NCBI RefSeq assembly: GCF_002022275.1
Contig: NZ_MSDF01000058.1
Location: 67,074-131,073 of the forward strand
DNA length: 64,000 nucleotides
Direction of reading: 5' to 3'
DNA from: Pseudomonas fluorescens
Lineage (GTDB): Bacteria > Pseudomonadota > Gammaproteobacteria > Pseudomonadales > Pseudomonadaceae
The notes beneath the pieces were generated by a model that worked only from the letters and a program-made list of their open reading frames with translations, searched no databases and was not told where the DNA came from. Position 1 is the first letter of the stretch, and each line of letters begins with the position of its first letter. Positions 53,665-62,094 of the stretch are shown here, one piece after another. Position numbers and translations under genes: made by a program.

Positions 53665-54240
53665 TTAGACGGGGAAAGCATTGCGCGACAGCCAGGCCAG
53701 GTACGTCTGCACGTCGTCGGGCCAATGCGCAATCTTGCTGGAAAAAACCGCTGCATCACTGCCAAACAACGCCCTTGAGGCGTCTTCAAAACCTGGCAGG
53801 TCGCCGCCGATGGCACTCATGAAACGATAGCTGGCTTCTTTGGCCAGGCGCATCTGATCACGGGCCGCATGGGCGCTGCGAGCTTCATCGACCAACCGGC
53901 GCAACGCCGCCGAGGCGCCGCCACGCTGCTGGCCCAGCCACTCCCAGTGGCGCGGCAACAAGGTGATTTCCCGCGCGACCACTCCCAGTTTTGGACGGCC
54001 GACAGACGCAATTGCGGGGGGCTCGTCATCCAGCTCAACCTGCGCCGCCGGCTCGGGGGCGTAATCAGGCGGCCAAGGGTAGTCGACTTGGCTGCCGGTG
54101 GCGTCATCGAAGACCAGAAAGCTGCCAGCTGGCAGTTCGAAGTGTGAAAGGGCGTCAGCAACGGCGCGATAGCTGCCCGTCGCCACGCGCTGATGGCGGA
54201 CAAATGCGCTGCATAAGGGAACAGTTGACGTAGGTATCAT
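53665..54240 (-). CDS. DUF2239-family protein of unknown function
   Basis: A 191-residue cytoplasmic protein that I recognise as DUF2239 by the block GRPKLGVVAREITLLPRHWEWL followed by GGASAALRRLVDEAR. The N-terminal third (SYRAVADALSHFELPAGSFLVFDDATG) looks like a small alpha/beta domain; the middle (about 58-78) is acidic and low in complexity. There is no signal peptide or membrane segment. It heads an operon with a MATE exporter. The arginine-rich central helix could bind nucleic acid, but that is a guess. No function is assigned. Confidence 0.8.
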   Translation of the reverse strand: MIPTSTVPLCSAFVRHQRVATGSYRAVADALSHFELPAGSFLVFDDATGSQVDYPWPPDYAPEPAAQVELDDEPPAIASVGRPKLGVVAREITLLPRHWEWLGQQRGGASAALRRLVDEARSAHAARDQMRLAKEASYRFMSAIGGDLPGFEDASRALFGSDAAVFSSKIAHWPDDVQTYLAWLSRNAFPV

Positions 54241-54245
54241 TTATT

Positions 54246-54302
54246 ACCCGGGTGTTATTTGTTTTACCCGGGTCATATTAGTCGCACTGTCAGGGTTTGC
54301 AA
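54246..54302 (-). promoter_or_regulatory. Promoter with paired ACCCGGGT operator for DUF2239-MATE
   Basis: On the minus strand a -35 TTGCAA (54297-54302), a 16-base spacer and a -10 TAATAT (54275-54280) form a good sigma-70 promoter. Directly downstream lie two copies of the palindrome ACCCGGGT (54266-54273 and 54246-54253), exactly 20 bp apart, each with TAA on the same side. Placement over the transcription start fits repression by a dimeric repressor bound on one DNA face. The repressor gene is not evident nearby. Confidence 0.7.
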
Positions 54303-54304
54303 GG

Positions 54305-55261
54305 CTATTGCGAAGAAACCTCCAATTGTTCCTCGCGAAGGGTCGCGCACATCCGTTGCACAGAGGGTTCTCGCAGCACACATTCGGCGATGGCGGGCTC
54401 CAGCTCCACCCGCAAGCGGCGGCCCAACGCCCTCGCGCCAAACCGCACATCATGCTGACGGCACAACCAGGCCCTCGCCCGTTCATCCACACTCAACGAA
54501 CGCTGCTGCAAGGCCAGGCGCTGATTGAGTTTGCCCAATTCCACGTCCAGCAACGCGTCCAGCCAGTGATTGCCAATCGGTTCGAACACCAGGACACGGT
54601 CGATACGGTTGAGAAATTCCGGCTCAAAGTGCGCGTGCAACGCCTCTTCCAGCACCGTCGCCTCGCCCCGCATGAATACTCGCAACAAGCGGCGCCAGCC
54701 ATAAGCAAACCGCTGGCGATGACGCCGCGCCTGTTGCGCGCCGATATTGCTGGTCATGAAGATCAGGCTGTTGCGAAAGTCCAGCGTACGCGTGCCGCCG
54801 GCCAGGGTCAGTTGGCCGTTTTCCAGAATACCGAGCAGGCTGCGCACCACTTCCTGACTGGCCTTTTCCAGTTCGTCGAACAGCACAATGCCGGGTCGGC
54901 TGTAAGTGCCCTGGATCAGCTCGCTGTTGAACAGGCTGATGCCCTCCTTGCTGCCCACATACCCCGGCGGCGCGCCGGTGAGCGCTGCGGCGTAATGCTC
55001 CTGGGCCAGGGTGTGCATGTCGATGCGGCAAAAACTGTCGGCGCGACCATGCAGTGCCTGGGCGAGCAGGCGCACAATTTCGGTTTTGCCGACGCCGGTC
55101 GGCCCCATGAACAGGTTGACGCTCAGGGGTCGGTCACGCTCGCCGATGTCGGCCTTGACCACTTTCAGCACCCCTTCCATTTGAGCCAACGCAGCGTCCT
55201 GCCCCACGATCCGGCTGCGTAACAACGCCATCACCTGGGCCGGATCAAAGGTAAAACGCAT
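54305..55261 (-). CDS. amiB: AmiB-like AAA+ ATPase of the aliphatic amidase operon
   Basis: A 318-residue AAA+ protein related to the C-terminal ATPase of ClpA/ClpB. Walker A is GPTGVGKTE (about residues 53-61), Walker B VLFDELEKA (about 125-133), sensor 1 MTSN near 170, and the C-terminal lid has DVRFGARALGRRL. In P. aeruginosa the gene directly after amiE is amiB, encoding a ClpA-like chaperone of the amidase operon, and the same order is seen here. It starts 3 bp after the amiE stop. At 318 residues it is somewhat shorter than the P. aeruginosa protein. Confidence 0.88.
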   Translation of the reverse strand: MRFTFDPAQVMALLRSRIVGQDAALAQMEGVLKVVKADIGERDRPLSVNLFMGPTGVGKTEIVRLLAQALHGRADSFCRIDMHTLAQEHYAAALTGAPPGYVGSKEGISLFNSELIQGTYSRPGIVLFDELEKASQEVVRSLLGILENGQLTLAGGTRTLDFRNSLIFMTSNIGAQQARRHRQRFAYGWRRLLRVFMRGEATVLEEALHAHFEPEFLNRIDRVLVFEPIGNHWLDALLDVELGKLNQRLALQQRSLSVDERARAWLCRQHDVRFGARALGRRLRVELEPAIAECVLREPSVQRMCATLREEQLEVSSQ

Positions 55262-55264
55262 GCC

Positions 55265-56308
55265 CTACTCCGCCGTCTTTTCTTGGCCGCCGTGTGGCAA
55301 CTGCCCCACCGGGCACTCGGCGACCCCCACCGTGCTGCGGGTGAATTGCTCGACGTTCTCCTGAGCCTTTTGCGCGTCGAGCACCCAGGTGCGGTAGAAC
55401 TCGAACGGGCAGTCGGCCACGCCTTTGTCGCCATCGCCCGAGGCATGCAGGCCGGTGTAGCCCCGGTGCAGCAGTTTGAACAGATGGTTCTGCGACTGAT
55501 CATTGGCCCGCGCATCGCGGATCTGCGACACCGACAACTGCGCGTACTGAATGCCCATCTCCTCCTCGCCGCATTCGCCCAGGGTACGCCCGTCAAACCC
55601 GATAATCGCCGAGTGCCCGAAGTACGAATACACCCCGTCGAACCCGGCGGCGTTGGCCACCGCGACGTAGCAGTTGTTCGCCCAGGCCATGCTCTTGGAC
55701 ATCTGCACCTGCTGCTCCTTGGCCGGGTACATATAGCCCTGGCAGCGCACGATCAGCTCGGCACCTTTCATTGCGCAGTCGCGCCAGATCTCCGGGTAGT
55801 TGCCGTCGTCGCAGATAATCAGGCTGATCTTCATGCCCTTGGGGCCGTCGCACACATAAGTACGATCGCCCGGATACCAGCCTTCGATGGGGCACCACGG
55901 AATGCATTTGCGGTAACGCTGCACGATTTCGCCAAGGTTATTGATCAGCATCAGCGTGTTGTACGGGGCCTTGTGCGGATGCTCTTCGTGGCGCTCGCCG
56001 GTCAGGGAAAACACGCCCCAGGTATTGGCTTGGCGGCAAGCCGCGGAAAAAATCGCGGTCTCCTCGCCGGGGATGCTGGCAGCGGTCGCCATCATCTCGT
56101 CATGGTCGTACATGATCCCCATGGTGCTGTATTCGGGGAACACCACCAGGTCCATGCCCGGCAGGCCCTGCTTCATGCCAACGATGATTTCGGCAATTTT
56201 GTTCGCGTTTTCGATGACCTCGGCCTTGCTGTGCAGGCGCGGCATCTTGTAGTTCACCACCGCGACACCGACGGTGTCAGGGCTGCTGGAAATGTCGCCA
56301 TGACGCAT
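55265..56308 (-). CDS. amiE: Aliphatic amidase AmiE
   Basis: A 347-residue nitrilase-superfamily amidase that hydrolyses short aliphatic amides such as acetamide and propionamide to acid and ammonia. It is close to P. aeruginosa AmiE from the first residues (MRHGDISSS). The catalytic triad is Glu59 in VVFPEYS, Lys134 in RYRKCIPW and Cys166 in IICDDGNYPE. Length matches the family (346). It is a cytoplasmic homohexamer in the characterised enzyme. It lies between fmdB and amiB in a minus-strand operon; the amiC/amiR sensor-antiterminator and amiS are not seen in the window. Confidence 0.95.
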   Translation of the reverse strand: MRHGDISSSPDTVGVAVVNYKMPRLHSKAEVIENANKIAEIIVGMKQGLPGMDLVVFPEYSTMGIMYDHDEMMATAASIPGEETAIFSAACRQANTWGVFSLTGERHEEHPHKAPYNTLMLINNLGEIVQRYRKCIPWCPIEGWYPGDRTYVCDGPKGMKISLIICDDGNYPEIWRDCAMKGAELIVRCQGYMYPAKEQQVQMSKSMAWANNCYVAVANAAGFDGVYSYFGHSAIIGFDGRTLGECGEEEMGIQYAQLSVSQIRDARANDQSQNHLFKLLHRGYTGLHASGDGDKGVADCPFEFYRTWVLDAQKAQENVEQFTRSTVGVAECPVGQLPHGGQEKTAE

Positions 56309-56323
56309 AACAACGCTCCTGGT

Positions 56324-56671
56324 CTAGTGACTGATCATCCACGGCCGTGGCCCGGTTTTGGTCTTGAGGCCCAATGGGTTGGCTTTGCTCGGTTCCACCT
56401 TCTTGCTGGTGCCGCAGCAACTGCAACCCGCCGGGTGTCGGCGACTCTCCTGATATTCACCCACCGTTTGCGGCGCATGCGCGCTGCGCTCGTTGCCAGC
56501 GATGGCTTTGCGCTGGTTGGCAGAAAGAATGCTCAGCGCCGGTGCCGACACCAACAGTTGCCCGCCGGCCGAGGCGCAGTACGGGCATTCGCTGGGGTCG
56601 TGGCGCTGGGAGATGGGCCGCAGCATGGTGAAGGTGCCGCAGGTGTCGCAGCTGTATTCGTAAGTCGGCAT
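56324..56671 (-). CDS. fmdB: FmdB-family zinc-ribbon regulatory protein
   Basis: A 115-residue protein with the FmdB zinc ribbon in the first 40 residues: MPTYEYSCDTCGTF, then SECPYCASAGG. A second possible Cys pair (GCSCCG) is near residue 90. FmdB was named as a putative regulator beside formamidase; the mechanism is unproven. It starts 2 bp after the fmdA stop, so the two are translationally coupled, and 15 bp before amiE. Confidence 0.9.
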   Translation of the reverse strand: MPTYEYSCDTCGTFTMLRPISQRHDPSECPYCASAGGQLLVSAPALSILSANQRKAIAGNERSAHAPQTVGEYQESRRHPAGCSCCGTSKKVEPSKANPLGLKTKTGPRPWMISH

Positions 56672-56673
56672 GG

Positions 56674-57903
56674 CTACAGGTCCGGGGCGATGGGCAGGTC
56701 GATGCTGCCGTCGAGGAACTTGGTCGGGCCATTGGCGTTGGGGTTGATGTCGAATTCAAAGATTTCCGTGGGCAGCCACAAGGTCGCACACGCATTCGGA
56801 ATATCCACCACGCCGCTGATATGCCCTTGCACCGGCGCCGAACCGAGCAGCGCATAGCCCTGGGCCGGCGAGTAGCCGAACTTGGTCAGGTAGTTGATCG
56901 CGTTCAGGCACGCCTGGCGGTAGGCAACGTTGACGTCCAGGTAGTGCTGCTGGCCCTGTTCGTCCACCGAAATGCCTTCGAAGATCAGGTAATTCTTGTA
57001 GTTCGGTGTAATCGGGCTCGGCTTGAACACGGGGTTCTTGATCCCGTATTTGGCCATGCCGCCCTTGATCAGCTCGACTTTCATGTGCACCCAGCCGGCC
57101 ATCTCGATGGCGCCGCAAAAGGTGATTTCGCCGTCGCCCTGGCTGAAGTGCAAATCGCCCACCGACAGCCCGGCACCGTTGACGTAGACCGGGAAGAAGA
57201 TCTTCGAACCCCGCGACAAATCCTTGATATCGCAGTTACCGCCGTGCTCACGCGGCGGCACAGTGCGCGCGCCGGTGGCAGCGGCGTCATCGCGGGCCTG
57301 ACCCTTGAGCTTGCCCATGTGCGCGGTGGCCGCCAGCGGCGCGTTGGCCAGCGGCGGCACGCGGGTCGGGTTGGTGTCGATCAGTTCCTGCTCGCGACGG
57401 TTCCAGTCGGCAAGCATCACCGGGTCAGGCAGGCAACCGATCAAACCGGGGTGGATTAAACCGGCGAAATTGACACCCGGAATGTGCCGTGAGCTGGTGA
57501 ACATCCCCTTGAAATCCCAGATGGCTTTTTGTGCGCTGGGGAAGTGATCGGTGAGAAAGCCGCCGCCGTTCTGCCGCGAAAAGAACCCGTTGAAGCCCCA
57601 CTGGGAATCCGCCTTGGCGCCGATATCGAGCAGGTCCACCACCAGCAAATCACCGGGTTCTGCGCCGTGCACACCCACGGGGCCCGAGAGGTAATGCACG
57701 GTGGACAGGTCCACATCGCGCACGTCGCTGGCGTCGTCGTTGTTCTTGATCGCGCCGGCGGTCCAGTCGTAGGTTTCCAGGATGAAATCATCGCCCGGCT
57801 TTACCCAGCAGGCCATCGGGATATCCGGGTGCCAGCGGTTATGGATATTTTCGTTTTCGGTGACGGGCTGGTTGAGGTCGACTTTGATCAGCGTTTCGGT
57901 CAT
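56674..57903 (-). CDS. fmdA: Formamidase/acetamidase FmdA
   Basis: A 409-residue member of the FmdA_AmdA family, hydrolysing formamide (and often acetamide) to formate and ammonia. It is unrelated in fold to AmiE, so the operon holds two non-homologous amide hydrolases. Recognisable blocks include VHYLSGPVGVHGAEPGDLL, GLIHPGLIGCLPDP and the catalytic-core region REHGGNCDIKDLSRGSKIFFP. The start at 57903 (MTETLIKVDL) is chosen by family; the frame runs 60 bases further upstream. It is the first gene of fmdA-fmdB-amiE-amiB, divergent from a chemoreceptor across 234 bp. Confidence 0.95.
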   Translation of the reverse strand: MTETLIKVDLNQPVTENENIHNRWHPDIPMACWVKPGDDFILETYDWTAGAIKNNDDASDVRDVDLSTVHYLSGPVGVHGAEPGDLLVVDLLDIGAKADSQWGFNGFFSRQNGGGFLTDHFPSAQKAIWDFKGMFTSSRHIPGVNFAGLIHPGLIGCLPDPVMLADWNRREQELIDTNPTRVPPLANAPLAATAHMGKLKGQARDDAAATGARTVPPREHGGNCDIKDLSRGSKIFFPVYVNGAGLSVGDLHFSQGDGEITFCGAIEMAGWVHMKVELIKGGMAKYGIKNPVFKPSPITPNYKNYLIFEGISVDEQGQQHYLDVNVAYRQACLNAINYLTKFGYSPAQGYALLGSAPVQGHISGVVDIPNACATLWLPTEIFEFDINPNANGPTKFLDGSIDLPIAPDL

Positions 57904-58137
57904 GGGCTGGCTCCTGGACGGATGACGTGTTGCGTTCAATCCAGTCTCAGGCGCACAGGGCAAACGGAAAATACGTTGGATGACGTATAAAACCCGAGGG
58001 CCGGGTTTTATTCCATCAATTCGCTCAATGTCAGGGTCAGCAATTACTGATTGGACGCACCGGCTGAGGGTGTTTAGATTCCGCGAGACAGATAGCTTTT
58101 AGCCATCACTCTTAACCCTCTGATTATCGGGCCTTTC

Positions 58138-59775
58138 ATGAAAAAACCTGTCTCGTTAGCGATGCGTATCGGATTGGGCTTTGCGTCCACGCTGTCGTTG
58201 CTGGTACTGATCACTGCCGTCGGTATCCAGCGCGTGGGTTTTATCGACAACACCCTCAAGGACGTCGCCGAACAAGCCGCCGTGGCCCAGCGCTACGCGA
58301 TCAACTTTCGAGGCAGCGTGCACAACCGCGCCATCGCCATTCGCGATGCGGTGCTGGTCAAGGACGAGCCGGCGTTAAACGGCCACCTGGCTGAAATCGA
58401 TCAGCTCAAGCGCGATTATCAGGATTCCGCGGTCATGCTTGACCGCCTGTTCGCCACCAGCGCCAGCGCCGAAGAAACCCGCCTGCTGAGCGATATCAAA
58501 GCCATCGAGGTCCAGGCGCTCGCGTCCTCCGAGCGCGTGATCAACCTGCGTCGCGCTAACGATATCGGCGCCGCCCAAGACCTGTTACTCGCGCAAACCT
58601 CGGGCTATTACACCGAATGGCTGAAACGCGTAAACGCACTGATCGACTTCGAAGAAGCCCAAATCAAACACAGCCTGGGCACCGTGCAGACCGCCGCCAG
58701 CCAGTTCGCGCTGCTGATGATCGCCGCCAGCACGGTGGCAATCATCTTGAGCGTGCTGGTGTCGCTGCTGATCATCCGCAAGGTCAAGGCCACCCTTGGC
58801 GCAGAACCTGAGGAAGTCGCCGAGGCAATCCGTCGCCTGGCCAATGGCGAGCTGAACCAGCCGATTGAAACCCGCTACCCCGACAGCGTAATGGGCATCC
58901 TGAAAAACGCCCTGAACCGCCTGGGCGACACCATCACCGAGGTGCGCGCGGCCGCCCAGGCCTTGCGCCATTCTTCGGTCACTCTATTGTCGGTGGCCAG
59001 CGAAAACCGCCAGCAGATCACCCTGCAAACCAGCGAAGCCCAGCATGTGGCTGCCGCCATCACGCAAATGGCGGCCTCGGTCAGCGAGGTCTCGGGCTAC
59101 GCGTCCGCCGCCTCCAAAGCGACCAGTCTGGCAGACGCTGAAGTCAACAGCGGCCACCGCCTGGTGGGCGAAGTGAGCACAGCGATCGAAGAGTTGGCGA
59201 CGATTCTTGAACAGGCCACCACGCGCGTCAATCAAGTGTCCAGCGACAGTGAAAACATCGAAACCGTGATTGAAGTGATCAACGCCATTGCCGCGCAAAC
59301 CAACCTGCTGGCGCTGAACGCCGCGATTGAAGCGGCCCGTGCCGGCGAACACGGCCGTGGTTTTGCGGTGGTGGCTGACGAGGTGCGCTCACTCGCCACA
59401 CGCACTCAGGAATCCACTCAGGAAATCCGCGAGATGATCGGCAAGCTGCAAAGCGGCACCCAGGACGCCGCCGACATCATGCAACGCAGTCGCACGCTGG
59501 CACAGGTCACCGTGACGCAGACCCGCGACTCCCAAGTGGCGCTGGGCAAGATCAGCCAGGAAGTCGGTGCGATCAACGCCATGAATGCACAGATCGCCAG
59601 TGCCTCGGTGCAGCAGAGCGCGGCGGCGGAAGAAGTGGCGCAGAACGTCACGCGCATCCACAGCTCCACCGTGCAGTCGGCGGCCGGCTCCGAGGTGGCG
59701 GAAAGCTCCAACCGCGAACTGGCGGATCTGGCAGACCGTTTGAGCACCAAGGTGGCGTTCTTTAACGTGGCATGA
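58138..59775 (+). CDS. Methyl-accepting chemotaxis protein
   Basis: A 545-residue chemoreceptor. Helix TM1 spans about residues 8-32, a periplasmic four-helix-bundle sensor (4HB_MCP type) 33-185 and TM2 about 188-210. A HAMP segment follows to about 265. The cytoplasmic signalling domain has the conserved hairpin tip INAIAAQTNLLALNAAIEAARAGEHGRGFAVV. No pentapeptide tether for CheR is visible at the C terminus (AFFNVA). Lying divergent from fmdA and beside an amidase and a urea/amide transporter, it may sense amides or their products; that is inference from position only. Confidence 0.92.
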   Translation: MKKPVSLAMRIGLGFASTLSLLVLITAVGIQRVGFIDNTLKDVAEQAAVAQRYAINFRGSVHNRAIAIRDAVLVKDEPALNGHLAEIDQLKRDYQDSAVMLDRLFATSASAEETRLLSDIKAIEVQALASSERVINLRRANDIGAAQDLLLAQTSGYYTEWLKRVNALIDFEEAQIKHSLGTVQTAASQFALLMIAASTVAIILSVLVSLLIIRKVKATLGAEPEEVAEAIRRLANGELNQPIETRYPDSVMGILKNALNRLGDTITEVRAAAQALRHSSVTLLSVASENRQQITLQTSEAQHVAAAITQMAASVSEVSGYASAASKATSLADAEVNSGHRLVGEVSTAIEELATILEQATTRVNQVSSDSENIETVIEVINAIAAQTNLLALNAAIEAARAGEHGRGFAVVADEVRSLATRTQESTQEIREMIGKLQSGTQDAADIMQRSRTLAQVTVTQTRDSQVALGKISQEVGAINAMNAQIASASVQQSAAAEEVAQNVTRIHSSTVQSAAGSEVAESSNRELADLADRLSTKVAFFNVA

Positions 59776-59789
59776 ACGCTGGCGCCGTC

Positions 59790-61244
59790 TTACCTCAGGC
59801 CGGGAGGCGCTTGAAAACCGCCGACGACTTCGGCCAGGCACTCGGCGAACTTGATCGTGGTGCGATCCTCAAAAGGCGCGCCGATAATCTGCACCCCTAC
59901 CGGCAACCCCTGGCGGGTGAGGCCGATGGGTGCGCTGGTCGCCGGCAGGCCCATCAGGGTGGCAGGCGAAATCCATTGGTAGAGGTCGGCGTAGTGGCGT
60001 TTTTTACCGTCCACCTTCAGGCTGCGCAGGCTGATGACTTTGTATTGATCATGGGCAAACGCCGTGGTGAAGGTGGGCGGTGCGAGCACCACGTCAAAAT
60101 CGTCAAAGGTCTTGAGGAAGGCTTCGCGCAGGTGAAGGCCTTGCTCATGGGCCTTCAGCCAGTTGGCGTGGCTTATGCCGGTGCCTTCATAGAACTTGTC
60201 GGCGTGCCGGGGCATGTCCATCACCTGTGCCAACCCGCGCAACACCGGCGCGATCAGGCCCATGAAGCGGCGGCTCGTGGCAGACAGCGACGCGCCCAGC
60301 TTGGCGCCCAACTGCACCAGATAGGCAGCAAACAACCGTTCCAGTGACGCACCGGCAGGCGCGCCCTGCACCACCTCCACCCCCGCTGCCTCCAGCTTCA
60401 GGCGCAACTGCCGATAGGCTTCGGTCATGTCGCTGTCGAGGGGGCAGTCGGCGTCTTCGGTCCACAACAACACACGAAAAGCCTTGAGGGACGCGCGGCG
60501 CGGCGCGGCCAGCTGCACCTGCCCGCCTGCGATCACGTCCAGCATCACTTGCAGATCAGCCGCGGTGCGCGCCAACGGGCCGATGACATTCAGGTGCCCC
60601 TCTGCCAGTTCTCCCGGCGCCCCCGGAATATGCCCGCGTTGAGGCACGAGGCCATACGTGGGTTTATGCCCGTACACCCCGGTAAAGTGCGCCGGAATAC
60701 GGATCGAACCGCCAATATCACTGCCCAATTCCAGGGGCGTAAACCCTGCCGCCAGCGCAACGACCGCGCCCCCCGAGGAGCCACCCGGGGTCAGCGCCAG
60801 GTTCCACGGGTTATTGGTGGTGTCAAACAGGCTGTTGTAGGTCTGGATATCCCCGGCCATCATCGGCACGTTGGTCTTGCCGTAGACAATCGCACCGGCA
60901 TCTTCCAGGCGCTTGACCGCCGCGGCCGATTGCTGCGGGCGATGCTCGCTCAGCTCGGGGGCGCCGGCGGTACAAGGCATGCCGAGCACCTCAAAGGTGT
61001 CCTTGATGGTCATGGGCAAGCCATGCAACGGGCCCAGTGGCAGGCCGTTGCGCACGGCCGTGTCGGCCAGATCGGCCTTGAGCCGCGCGTCTTCCAGGTT
61101 CCACGCCACAATGCCGTTAAGCATCGGGTTGAGCATCTCCACGCGGGCGATATAGTTTTCGAGCAAGGCGCGGCTGCTCAGGCGGCCAGCGGCGATGTCG
61201 GCAAGCAACTCAGTGGCACTGCGGTAGCCGTTGTCGGGACTCAT
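59790..61244 (-). CDS. Amidase (amidase-signature family)
   Basis: A 484-residue amidase-signature enzyme. The Ser-cisSer-Lys triad is present: Lys in PMTIKDTFEV (about residue 80), cis-Ser in GGSSGGAVVALA and nucleophile Ser in GSDIGGSIRIPA. It hydrolyses amides in the cytoplasm; substrate range in this family is broad and cannot be read from sequence. It is on the same strand as urtC-urtD-urtE, 150 bp downstream of urtE, and may belong to the same regulon as the other amide-hydrolysing genes. Confidence 0.92.
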   Translation of the reverse strand: MSPDNGYRSATELLADIAAGRLSSRALLENYIARVEMLNPMLNGIVAWNLEDARLKADLADTAVRNGLPLGPLHGLPMTIKDTFEVLGMPCTAGAPELSEHRPQQSAAAVKRLEDAGAIVYGKTNVPMMAGDIQTYNSLFDTTNNPWNLALTPGGSSGGAVVALAAGFTPLELGSDIGGSIRIPAHFTGVYGHKPTYGLVPQRGHIPGAPGELAEGHLNVIGPLARTAADLQVMLDVIAGGQVQLAAPRRASLKAFRVLLWTEDADCPLDSDMTEAYRQLRLKLEAAGVEVVQGAPAGASLERLFAAYLVQLGAKLGASLSATSRRFMGLIAPVLRGLAQVMDMPRHADKFYEGTGISHANWLKAHEQGLHLREAFLKTFDDFDVVLAPPTFTTAFAHDQYKVISLRSLKVDGKKRHYADLYQWISPATLMGLPATSAPIGLTRQGLPVGVQIIGAPFEDRTTIKFAECLAEVVGGFQAPPGLR

Positions 61245-61394
61245 GGCGCTTCACCCGCAACGTGCAGCGTGTCGAGGGGAGAACAGGTGGCAGGTCTTGT
61301 TGTTATTCATCCGGGGAGGCTCGGTGTGTGGTCAGGTATTTCGGTAAACACCTGAGCCTATCCGGTTATTCCATGGATTACCTCACATAATGTT

Positions 61395-62084
61395 TCAGAC
61401 TGAAAGGTAGCGGCTGATCGTCGCCTCATCTACCCGGTCGCGGGTCTCTTCGATCACGAAGCGGCCCTTTTCGATCACCAGGAAGCGGTCGGCGATTTCA
61501 AGGGTGAAGGACAGCACCTGCTCGGATACGACGATGGTCAGATCCCGCAGGTTGCGAATCTCTTTGAGGGTACGCGCGATGTCCTTGATGATCGACGGCT
61601 GAATCCCCTCCGTCGGCTCGTCCAGCAACAACACCTTCGGATTGGTCGCCAATGCGCGAGCAATCGCCAACTGCTGCTGCTGCCCGCCAGACAGGTTACC
61701 GCCCTTGCGCGACTGCATGTCATGCAGCACCGGAAACAATGCGTACAAATCCTCCGGCACTTTGCCCCGCGCAGAAGCCGGCAGCCCGGTCTGGATATTC
61801 TCGAGCACAGTCATGCTCGGAAAAATCATCCGGCCTTGTGGCACATAGGCAATTCCGCGCGCTACCCGTTCGTGGGTTTCCAGCGCCGACACGTCGTGCC
61901 CGTCGACCGTCACATGGCCTTTCCATTGCGGCAAAATCCCCATCAGGCTCTTGAACAGCGTGGTCTTGCCCATGCCGTTGCGGCCCATCACCGCGACGAT
62001 CTCGCGCTTGGCCACGTTCAGGTCCAGGTCGTGGAGGATCTGGCTCTGCCCGTAGCCACAGGACAATTGGTCGATCTTGAACAT
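61395..62084 (-). CDS. urtE: Urea/amide ABC transporter ATP-binding protein UrtE
   Basis: A 229-residue branched-chain-amino-acid-type ATPase assigned to UrtE. Walker A is GRNGMGKTT, the signature LSGGQQQQLAIARAL, Walker B VLLLDEPTEG, and the family-typical EGIQPSIIKDI follows. It powers import together with UrtD. It lies 10 bp downstream of urtD. With fmdA and amiE nearby, the transporter could carry short amides as well as urea, as described for FmdDEF-type systems. Confidence 0.93.
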   Translation of the reverse strand: MFKIDQLSCGYGQSQILHDLDLNVAKREIVAVMGRNGMGKTTLFKSLMGILPQWKGHVTVDGHDVSALETHERVARGIAYVPQGRMIFPSMTVLENIQTGLPASARGKVPEDLYALFPVLHDMQSRKGGNLSGGQQQQLAIARALATNPKVLLLDEPTEGIQPSIIKDIARTLKEIRNLRDLTIVVSEQVLSFTLEIADRFLVIEKGRFVIEETRDRVDEATISRYLSV

Positions 62085-62094
62085 GCCGGATTCC

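Noticed and set aside
61245..61394. A terminator between urtE and the amidase gene
   Set aside because: Short imperfect inverted repeats are present but none has a stable stem followed by a T run on the minus strand, so it remains open whether the amidase gene is transcribed with urt.
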